DNA of 6,164 nucleotides, taken from positions 1 to 6,164 of the forward strand of contig CAMLGC010000107.1 in assembly GCA_946479505.1 (NCBI GenBank), read 5' to 3'. The translations under genes and the position numbers were made by a program. The notes beneath the pieces were generated by a model. The model saw only the letters and a program-made list of their open reading frames with translations, did no database searches and was not told where the DNA came from. This document shows, piece after piece, positions 1-6,164 of the stretch (positions are counted from its first letter, which is position 1; each line of letters starts with the position of its first letter). This DNA comes from an uncultured Sphingomonadaceae bacterium (lineage in GTDB: Bacteria > Pseudomonadota > Alphaproteobacteria > Sphingomonadales > Sphingomonadaceae).

Positions 1-618
1 ATCCCGCTGATCGTGTGCATCACCGAAGGGATTCCGGTGCTCGACATGGTCAAGGTGAAGCGCGCGCTGTCGGGCTCGAAGTCGCGGCTGATCGGCCCCA
101 ACTGCCCCGGCGTGCTGACGCCCGGCGAGTGCAAGATCGGCATCATGCCCGGCTCGATTTTCTCGAAGGGCTCGGTCGGCGTCGTCAGCCGCTCGGGCAC
201 GCTCACCTATGAGGCGGTATTCCAGACGACCAATGCGGGGCTCGGCCAGACGACCGCGGTCGGCATCGGCGGCGATCCGGTCAACGGCACCAACTTCATC
301 GACGTGCTCGAGCTGTTCCTCGCCGACGACGAAACCACGTCGATCATCATGATCGGCGAGATCGGCGGCTCGGCCGAGGAAGAGGCCGCGCAGTTCCTCA
401 AGGACGAGGCGAAGCGCGGGCGCAAGAAGCCGATGGCGGGCTTCATCGCCGGACGCACGGCGCCTCCGGGGCGCCGCATGGGCCATGCCGGCGCGATCGT
501 CTCGGGCGGCCAGGGCGGCGCCGAGGACAAGATCGCGGCGATGGAGAGCGCGGGCATCACGGTGGCGGACAGCCCCAGCGAGCTGGGCTCGACGCTGGTC
601 GAGGTGTTGAAGGGCTGA
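1..618 (+). CDS. sucD: Succinyl-CoA synthetase (ADP-forming) alpha subunit, 5'-truncated by the window edge
   Basis: SucD is the CoA-binding and phosphohistidine-carrying subunit of succinyl-CoA synthetase, the cytoplasmic TCA enzyme that interconverts succinyl-CoA and succinate with formation of ATP or GTP. The frame is open from base 1 and ends at TGA 616-618, giving 205 residues. E. coli SucD has about 289, so roughly 85 N-terminal residues (most of the CoA-binding Rossmann domain) lie upstream. Visible family motifs in order are [69 protein letters not shown] and [12 protein letters not shown]. The His in GHAGAI (codon 484-486) is the counterpart of the E. coli catalytic phosphohistidine His246. 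The GTG at 13 is an internal Val, not a start, because homology continues upstream of it. The beta subunit gene sucC would be expected just upstream, as in other alphaproteobacteria. Nothing looks broken. Confidence 0.98.
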   Translation: MPLIVCITEGIPVLDMVKVKRALSGSKSRLIGPNCPGVLTPGECKIGIMPGSIFSKGSVGVVSRSGTLTYEAVFQTTNAGLGQTTAVGIGGDPVNGTNFIDVLELFLADDETTSIIMIGEIGGSAEEEAAQFLKDEAKRGRKKPMAGFIAGRTAPPGRRMGHAGAIVSGGQGGAEDKIAAMESAGITVADSPSELGSTLVEVLKG

Positions 619-627
619 TTGAAGGGG

Positions 628-689
628 CGTCGCCCAGCGAACGCTGGGGTCTCGTGCCGCAAGAGATTCCAGCTTTCGCTGGAATGACG
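628..689. repeat. Twin-hairpin REP-like palindrome between sucD and sucA
   Basis: The 81-nt spacer between sucD and sucA is mostly an imperfect palindrome that begins CGTC (628-631) and ends GACG (686-689). It contains two hairpins in opposite orientation. The first stem is CCCAGC 633-638 with GCTGGG 643-648, around a GAAC loop. The second is ATTCCAGC 666-673 with GCTGGAAT 678-685, around TTTC, which reads GAAA on the other strand. The linker between them (about 650-665) is itself partly self-complementary. The right end supplies an in-frame TGA (685-687) just upstream of sucA and the first base of its Shine-Dalgarno sequence. No T-run follows, so it does not look like an intrinsic terminator. 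The form resembles the short dispersed palindromes of sphingomonads; that family assignment is from general knowledge. It is a different subfamily from the copies at 3683 and 4997. Confidence 0.85.
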
Positions 690-692
690 AGG
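689..692 (+). promoter_or_regulatory. Ribosome binding site of sucA
   Basis: GAGG, 7 nt before ATG 700, is the only good Shine-Dalgarno sequence here. It abuts the right end of the palindrome, and its first G is the last base of the repeat. An in-frame TGA at 685-687, followed by no alternative ATG, GTG or TTG before 700, fixes the sucA start. Confidence 0.8.
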
Positions 693-699
693 TGGTCAA

Positions 700-3660
700 A
701 TGGGCTACGAAGGCCAGGATTTCAGCGAGATCGCGGGCGGGGTGAGCCCCGCCTTCGTCGAGACGCTCTACAAGCGCTTCAAGGCCGACCCGGCGAGCGT
801 CGAGGAAGGCTGGCGGCACTGGTTCGAGGGGCTCGAATCGACCGTCACCGGGCCGAGCTGGGCGCAGCCTTCATGGCCTCTGAGCACGACCGACGACCTC
901 ACCTCGGCGCTCGATCCGACGCAGAGCGAACCCGCGCCCAGACCGGCCAAGGGCGGCAAGCCCGCGCCCGCCGCGGCGCCCGTTTCCGGAGACGCGATCC
1001 GCCGCGCCGCCGATGCCTCGATCCGCGCGATGATGCTGATCCGCACCTATCGCGTGCGCGGGCACCTCGCGGCGAACCTCGATCCGCTCGGCCTCACCAG
1101 CCGCGAGATGCCGGCGGACCTGCGCACCGAATATCACGGCTTCGACGACAGCGAGCTCGACGAGAAAATCTATCTCGGCGGCTGCCTCGGCCTCGAATAT
1201 GCGACGCTGCGCGAGATCGTGCATATCCTGCGCGCCAATTACTGCGGCAATGTCGGCCTCGAATACATGCACATCGCCGATGTCGAGGAGCGGCGCTTCC
1301 TCCAGGAACGCATGGAGGGCAAGGACAAGGCGATCGAGTTCACCCCCGAGGGCAAGCAGGCGATCCTCAACAAGGTCATCGAGGCCGAGCAGTACGAGAA
1401 ATTCCTCGGCAAGAAATATGTCGGCACCAAGCGCTTCGGGCTCGACGGCGGCGAGAGCATGATCCCCGCGCTCGAAAGCGTCATCAAGTACGGCGGTCAG
1501 TTCGGTGTGCGCGAGATCGTGTTCGGCATGGCGCACCGCGGGCGCCTCAACGTGCTCGCCAACGTGATGGGCAAGCCCTATCGCGCGATCTTCCACGAAT
1601 TTTCGGGCGGCTCGGCCAATCCTGAGGATGTCGGCGGTTCGGGCGACGTCAAATATCACCTCGGCACCTCGACCGACCGCGAATTCGACAAGATCAGCGT
1701 CCACATGTCGCTGGTCGCCAATCCCTCGCACCTCGAGGCGGAGGACCCGGTGGTGCTCGGCAAGGTTCGCGCGATCCAGACGATCGCGGGCGATCTCGCC
1801 GAGCACAAGGCGTCGCTCCCCGTCCTGATCCACGGCGACGCAGCGTTTGCGGGGCAGGGGATCGTGTGGGAATGCTTCGGCTTCTCGGGCCTCCCCGGTT
1901 ACAATACCGGCGGGTGCATCCACTTCGTCATCAACAACCAGATCGGCTTCACGACGAGCCCCAAATTCGCGCGCTCCTCGCCCTATCCGTCGGACGTGGC
2001 CAAGGGCGTCCAGGCGCCGATCTTCCACGTCAACGGCGACGATCCCGAGGCGGTGACGTTCGCGTGCAAGATGGCGATCGAGTTCCGCCACAAGTTCCAC
2101 CGCGACATCGTGATCGACATGTGGTGCTATCGCCGCTTCGGCCATAACGAGGGCGACGAGCCGAGCTTCACGCAGCCGCTGATGTACCAGAAGATCAAGA
2201 AGCACCCCGGGGTGGCGGAGATCTACGGCAAGCGACTGACCGAAGAAGGCGTTGTCGATCAGGGCTGGATCGACGAGCGCATCAAGGAGTTCACCGAGCT
2301 GCTGGGCGGCGAGTTCGAATCGGGTCAGGACTATCTTCCCAACAAGGCCGACTGGTTCGCCGGTCGCTGGTCCGGGCTGCACGCGCCGGCCGACGCCGAA
2401 ACCGCACGCCGCAATGTCGAGACCGGCATCGACAAGAAGCTGTTCGACGCGCTCGGCCGCACGCTGACGACCGTTCCCGAGGACCTCGCGATCCACAAGA
2501 CGCTCGGCCGCGTGCTCGATGCCAAGCGCGAGATGTTCACGAGCGGCGAAGGCTTCGATTGGGCGACGGGCGAGGCGCTCGCGTTCGGCTCGCTGCTGTC
2601 CGAAGGCTATGGCGTGCGCCTGTCGGGGCAGGATTCCGGGCGCGGCACCTTCTCGCAGCGCCATGCGGTGTGGCTCGATCAGAAGGACGAGCGCCGGTAC
2701 GTGCCGCTGAACGAGGTCGAGCACGGCCGGTTCGAGGTGCTCGACTCGCCGCTGAGCGAATACGGCGTGCTCGGCTTCGAATACGGCTACGCGCTCGCCG
2801 ATCCCAAAACGCTGGTGCTGTGGGAGGCGCAGTTCGGCGATTTCGCCAACGGCGCGCAGATCATGATCGACCAGTTCATCGCGAGCGGCGAGGCCAAGTG
2901 GCTGCGCGCCAACGGCCTCGTGATGCTGCTGCCGCACGGCTATGAAGGGCAAGGACCCGAGCATAGCTCGGCGCGGCTCGAGCGCTATCTCCAGCTCTGC
3001 GCGCAGGACAATATGCAGGTCGCGAACTGCACCACGCCGGCCAACTATTTCCACCTGCTGCGCCGCCAGATGCACCGCGGCTTCCGCAAGCCGCTCGTCG
3101 TCATGACCCCCAAGTCGCTGCTGCGGCACAAGATGGCGGTATCGGCGGCCGAGGATTTCCAGGGCGACAGCCACTTCCGGCGCCTCTTGTCCGATCCCTC
3201 GGCGCCGGCGGACAAGGATGTGCGGCGGCTCGTGCTGTGCTCGGGCAAGGTCGCCTACGACCTGATCGAAGCGCGCGATGCGGCGGGCGACGCAAAGACG
3301 ACGATTGTGCGGATGGAGCAGCTTTATCCGTTCCCCGGAGAGCCGCTGACGGTGCGGTTGAAGCGCATGACCAACCTCGAAGAGGTGGTCTGGGCGCAGG
3401 AGGAGCCGAAGAACAACGGCGCCTGGTCGTTCGTCGAGCCGTTCATCGAACAATCGCTGGCCGATGCGGGGAGCACGGTCGAGCGGCCGCGCTATGCCGG
3501 CCGCGCGGCCTCGGCTTCGCCCGCGACCGGGCTGATGAAACGGCACCAGATGGAACAGGGCGCGTTGGTGGCCGATGCGCTGGGCCACAATGTTCGTCAG
3601 GAGATCAGGCGCTCACGCGACAGCGAAACCGTCAAGAAGGCGGGCAAGGCGGGCGCGTAG
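700..3660 (+). CDS. sucA: 2-oxoglutarate dehydrogenase E1 component (thiamine diphosphate-dependent decarboxylase)
   Basis: SucA decarboxylates 2-oxoglutarate on thiamine diphosphate (ThDP) and transfers the succinyl group to the lipoyl arm of SucB; this is the first step of the cytoplasmic OGDH complex. The product has 986 residues, against 933 in E. coli. Residues 1-50 form the E1o N-terminal region (SPAFVETLYKRFKADP, WRHWFEGL), expected to contact E2. A Pro/Ala-rich linker follows at about 51-105, and then the helical segment RAMMLIRTYRVRGHLAANLDP. In the ThDP domain, MAHRGRLN has His279, matching active-site His260 of E. coli. GDAAFAGQG (379-387) to INNQIGFTT (411-419) is the cofactor/metal motif, and HNEGDEPSFTQPLMYQKI starts at 482. 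The pyrimidine-binding domain carries GQDSGRGTFSQRH (643-655) and HGYEGQGPEHSS (746-757). The C-terminal domain has MEQLYPFP, WAQEEPKNNGAW and YAGRAASASPATG. A basic tail of about 25 residues (ending KKAGKAGA) extends past the E. coli end. The gene sits 81 nt after sucD and 90 nt before sucB, probably in one operon. No key residue is missing. Confidence 0.99.
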   Translation: MGYEGQDFSEIAGGVSPAFVETLYKRFKADPASVEEGWRHWFEGLESTVTGPSWAQPSWPLSTTDDLTSALDPTQSEPAPRPAKGGKPAPAAAPVSGDAIRRAADASIRAMMLIRTYRVRGHLAANLDPLGLTSREMPADLRTEYHGFDDSELDEKIYLGGCLGLEYATLREIVHILRANYCGNVGLEYMHIADVEERRFLQERMEGKDKAIEFTPEGKQAILNKVIEAEQYEKFLGKKYVGTKRFGLDGGESMIPALESVIKYGGQFGVREIVFGMAHRGRLNVLANVMGKPYRAIFHEFSGGSANPEDVGGSGDVKYHLGTSTDREFDKISVHMSLVANPSHLEAEDPVVLGKVRAIQTIAGDLAEHKASLPVLIHGDAAFAGQGIVWECFGFSGLPGYNTGGCIHFVINNQIGFTTSPKFARSSPYPSDVAKGVQAPIFHVNGDDPEAVTFACKMAIEFRHKFHRDIVIDMWCYRRFGHNEGDEPSFTQPLMYQKIKKHPGVAEIYGKRLTEEGVVDQGWIDERIKEFTELLGGEFESGQDYLPNKADWFAGRWSGLHAPADAETARRNVETGIDKKLFDALGRTLTTVPEDLAIHKTLGRVLDAKREMFTSGEGFDWATGEALAFGSLLSEGYGVRLSGQDSGRGTFSQRHAVWLDQKDERRYVPLNEVEHGRFEVLDSPLSEYGVLGFEYGYALADPKTLVLWEAQFGDFANGAQIMIDQFIASGEAKWLRANGLVMLLPHGYEGQGPEHSSARLERYLQLCAQDNMQVANCTTPANYFHLLRRQMHRGFRKPLVVMTPKSLLRHKMAVSAAEDFQGDSHFRRLLSDPSAPADKDVRRLVLCSGKVAYDLIEARDAAGDAKTTIVRMEQLYPFPGEPLTVRLKRMTNLEEVVWAQEEPKNNGAWSFVEPFIEQSLADAGSTVERPRYAGRAASASPATGLMKRHQMEQGALVADALGHNVRQEIRRSRDSETVKKAGKAGA

Positions 3661-3682
3661 GGGATGAACTGGAATCAATAAA

Positions 3683-3737
3683 TGTGTCCCCGCGAAGGCG
3701 GGGACCCAGACTGGGCTCCCGCCTTCGCGGGAGCACA
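3683..3737. repeat. 55-bp twin-hairpin REP-like palindrome, copy A (sucA-sucB spacer)
   Basis: This 55-bp element is identical to the copy at 4997-5051. Its two 27-nt arms are inverted copies around a single central A (3710), matching at 23 of 27 positions. Each arm folds alone into an 8-bp hairpin: GTCCCCGC 3686-3693 with GCGGGGAC 3698-3705 (loop GAAG), and GCTCCCGC 3715-3722 with GCGGGAGC 3727-3734 (loop CTTC). The arms differ only at the second and third base pairs of the stem, and both changes are compensated. A further CCAG/CTGG pairing (3706-3709 with 3711-3714) lies at the centre. No T-run follows, so it is not an intrinsic terminator. The class fits REP/BIME-type dispersed palindromes; copy number in the genome cannot be seen from this window. 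Confidence 0.92.
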
Positions 3738-3739
3738 AC

Positions 3740-3743
3740 GGGA
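3740..3743 (+). promoter_or_regulatory. Ribosome binding site of sucB
   Basis: GGGA ends 7 nt before ATG 3751 and lies inside the second copy of the 9-bp direct repeat, downstream of the palindrome. It is a modest Shine-Dalgarno match. A competing weak site, GGAA at 3671-3674, precedes an in-frame ATG at 3682, but the family alignment favours 3751. Confidence 0.6.
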
Positions 3744-3750
3744 TGAACAG

Positions 3751-4989
3751 ATGAGCACAGAAGTCAAAGTCCCCACCCTGGGCGAATCGATCACCGAAGC
3801 GACGCTGGGCGAATGGCTCAAGCAGCCGGGCGATCCGGTGCAGGCCGACGAGCCGATCGCGAGCCTTGAGACCGACAAGGTCTCGGTCGAGGTGCCCTCG
3901 CCGGTCGCGGGCGTGATGGGCGCGCACAAGGTCGAGGTCGGCGACACGGTCGAGGTCGGCGCGGTGATCGGCTCGGTCGACGAAGGCGAGGCCAAGGCGA
4001 GCCCTGCTCCGGCTTCCACGCCATCGCCGGCCCCCGCGCCCGAGCCGAGCGAGCCCAAGCCCGCCAGGACCGCGGGCGAGCAGGCGCCCTCGGGCGGGGT
4101 CGAGGCGGCGGCGCTGTCGCCGTCGGTGCGCCGCGCGGTGCTCGAATACGGCGTCGATCCCGCGACGATCAAGGGCAGCGGCAAGGATGGCCGCATCACC
4201 AAGGACGATGTGATCGCCGCGGCGCAGAAGGGCGGCGGTGCCGCGCCCGCGGCTGCCGCAGCGCCCGCGCCGCAGCCGGCAGAGAATGGCCGCAAGGAAG
4301 AGCGCGTCCGCATGACGCGGCTGCGCCAGACGATCGCCAAGCGCCTCAAGGAAGCCCAGAACACCGCAGCGATGCTCACCACGTTCAACGACGTCGACAT
4401 GACCGCGGTGATCGAGGCGCGCACCAAATACAAGGATCTGTTCGAGAAGAAGCACGGCGTGCGGTTGGGCTTCATGGGTTTCTTCGCCAAGGCGGCGTGC
4501 ATGGCCCTCAAGGACGTGCCCAGCGTCAACGCCTCGATCGACGGCGAGGAAATCGTCTATCACGATTATGCCGACATCTCGGTCGCGGTTTCCGCGCCGC
4601 AGGGGCTCGTGGTGCCGGTGGTGCGCGAGGCCGACAAGCTCTCGGTCGCCGAAATCGAGCGCACGATCGGCGATTTCGGCAAGCGCGCGAAGGACGGCAC
4701 GCTCAAGATGGAGGAGATGAAGGGCGGCACGTTCACCATCTCCAACGGCGGCGTGTTCGGCTCGCTGCTCTCGACCCCGATCATCAACCCGCCGCAATCG
4801 GCGGTGCTCGGCCTCCATCGGATCGAAGATCGCGCGGTGATCCGCGACGGCGAGGTCGTGATCCGTCCTATGATGTACATGGCCTTGAGCTACGACCACC
4901 GCCTGGTCGACGGCCGCGAGGCGGTGACCTTCCTCGTCGCGCTCAAGAACGCGATCGAGGACCCCACGCGGATCCTGATCGATTTGTAA
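3751..4989 (+). CDS. sucB: 2-oxoglutarate dehydrogenase E2 component, dihydrolipoyllysine-residue succinyltransferase
   Basis: SucB forms the core of the OGDH complex. Its swinging lipoyl arm accepts the succinyl group from SucA and passes it to CoA, and the reduced lipoyl group is then reoxidised by E3. The product has 412 residues (E. coli 405). The lipoyl domain, about 2-77, carries ETDKVSVEV with lipoyl-lysine Lys43. A Pro/Ala/Glu-rich flexible linker runs to about 120. The peripheral-subunit-binding domain that docks E1/E3 is at about 121-159 ([31 protein letters not shown]). A second Ala/Pro linker follows at about 160-178. The catalytic acyltransferase domain starts at about 183 ([15 protein letters not shown]) and includes [19 protein letters not shown] and [13 protein letters not shown], with catalytic His383 and Asp387 of the HxxxDG motif. 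The single lipoyl domain and the GVFGSL and RLVDGR wording favour a succinyltransferase over pyruvate dehydrogenase E2, and the adjacent sucA agrees. Start 3751 was chosen because the family begins at [13 protein letters not shown]; an in-frame ATG at 3682 would only add residues translated from the repeat. Confidence 0.98.
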   Translation: MSTEVKVPTLGESITEATLGEWLKQPGDPVQADEPIASLETDKVSVEVPSPVAGVMGAHKVEVGDTVEVGAVIGSVDEGEAKASPAPASTPSPAPAPEPSEPKPARTAGEQAPSGGVEAAALSPSVRRAVLEYGVDPATIKGSGKDGRITKDDVIAAAQKGGGAAPAAAAAPAPQPAENGRKEERVRMTRLRQTIAKRLKEAQNTAAMLTTFNDVDMTAVIEARTKYKDLFEKKHGVRLGFMGFFAKAACMALKDVPSVNASIDGEEIVYHDYADISVAVSAPQGLVVPVVREADKLSVAEIERTIGDFGKRAKDGTLKMEEMKGGTFTISNGGVFGSLLSTPIINPPQSAVLGLHRIEDRAVIRDGEVVIRPMMYMALSYDHRLVDGREAVTFLVALKNAIEDPTRILIDL

Positions 4990-4996
4990 CGTTCCT

Positions 4997-5051
4997 TGTG
5001 TCCCCGCGAAGGCGGGGACCCAGACTGGGCTCCCGCCTTCGCGGGAGCACA
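4997..5051. repeat. 55-bp twin-hairpin REP-like palindrome, copy B (sucB-lpd spacer)
   Basis: This copy is identical over 55 bp, and in the same orientation, to the copy at 3683-3737, with its start 1314 bp further on. The stems are 5000-5007 with 5012-5019 and 5029-5036 with 5041-5048. It starts 7 nt after the sucB stop and ends 11 nt before the lpd ATG, filling most of the 73-nt spacer. Identity stops at once on both sides (T4996/A3682 on the left, T5052/A3738 on the right), which defines the element ends. No flanking direct repeat was found here, and no T-run follows the second stem. Confidence 0.92.
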
Positions 5052-5052
5052 T

Positions 5053-5056
5053 GAGG
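5053..5056 (+). promoter_or_regulatory. Ribosome binding site of lpd
   Basis: GAGG lies 6 nt before ATG 5063 and immediately after the end of palindrome copy B. An in-frame TAG at 5057-5059 rules out any earlier start, so the lpd start is fixed. Confidence 0.82.
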
Positions 5057-5062
5057 TAGAAA

Positions 5063-6164
<1,102 letters not shown>

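Larger units (their letters stand above)
3661..3748 (+). repeat. 9-bp direct repeat bracketing the sucA-sucB palindrome
   Basis: GGGATGAAC occurs at 3661-3669, directly after the sucA stop codon, and again at 3740-3748, just before the sucB start. The 70 nt between them hold 12 nt of AT-richer sequence (3670-3681), one base (A3682), the 55-bp palindrome (3683-3737) and AC. Removing one copy plus the intervening 70 nt would leave TAG, an 11-nt spacer and the sucB ATG. This may be an insertion footprint (target-site duplication) or a local duplication. The equivalent flanks at the other two junctions show no such pair. Confidence 0.6.

Noticed and set aside
654..1625. Plus-strand open frame of 323 codons overlapping the start of sucA
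   Set aside because: It starts in the palindrome (giving the typical repeat-derived IPAFAGMT stretch) and then reads sucA out of frame. It is Arg-rich with no domain signal.
871..3588. Very long antisense open frame (905 codons) opposite sucA
   Set aside because: It mirrors a fully conserved sucA in GC-rich DNA, where antisense frames often stay open. The translation is Arg/Leu/Ala/His-rich without recognisable domains.
3670..3682. AT-richer stretch between sucA and the palindrome as a promoter for sucB
   Set aside because: It is only 13 nt long and has no recognisable -35/-10 pair; the pattern is too weak to support.
3686..3734. Palindromes as Rho-independent terminators
   Set aside because: No T-run follows either stem at 3734 or 5048, nor the stem ending at 685, and the genes on both sides belong to the same complex or pathway.
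3683..5051. CRISPR-like array from repeated palindromic units
   Set aside because: Only two identical copies are present, 1.3 kb apart, with a conserved gene between them and no regular spacers.
3613..5052. Antisense open frame of 479 codons spanning sucB and both palindromes
   Set aside because: It starts and ends in repeat-derived sequence and otherwise mirrors sucB; no family motifs are visible. The same applies to the antisense frame at 4943-6091 opposite lpd.

Overview
The window carries one strand of a TCA-cycle gene cluster, all on the + strand: the 3' two-thirds of sucD (succinyl-CoA synthetase alpha), complete sucA (2-oxoglutarate dehydrogenase E1), complete sucB (dihydrolipoyl succinyltransferase E2) and the 5' four-fifths of lpd (dihydrolipoyl dehydrogenase E3). 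The order (suc)D-A-B-lpd, the high GC content, the 986-residue SucA and the style of the intergenic palindromes together suggest an alphaproteobacterium, most likely a sphingomonad (Sphingomonas or a relative). The genus is an inference from general knowledge, not from a search.

Layout: sucD 1-618 (5' end outside the window), spacer 619-699, sucA 700-3660, spacer 3661-3750, sucB 3751-4989, spacer 4990-5062, lpd 5063-6164 (3' end outside the window). No spacer contains a hairpin followed by a T-run or a recognisable promoter, so the genes are probably co-transcribed. E1, E2 and E3 form the 2-oxoglutarate dehydrogenase complex, which makes succinyl-CoA and NADH. Succinyl-CoA synthetase, part of which is SucD, then converts succinyl-CoA to succinate with formation of a nucleoside triphosphate. 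The enzymes look intact, with all visible catalytic motifs present.

The unusual part is the spacers. Each of the three is filled by a small twin-hairpin palindrome of REP/BIME type. The sucA-sucB and sucB-lpd copies are identical over 55 bp, and the sucD-sucA copy is a diverged relative with the same architecture (two stems in opposite orientation, each with a GAAN-type loop read on one strand). In all three, the second stem ends 14-16 nt before the next start codon, with the Shine-Dalgarno sequence just downstream of it. The sucA-sucB copy is also bracketed by a perfect 9-bp direct repeat, whose collapse would leave a compact 11-nt spacer. This suggests that the element was inserted into an originally tight operon. 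I see no new protein system here; the repeats are what deserves a second look.
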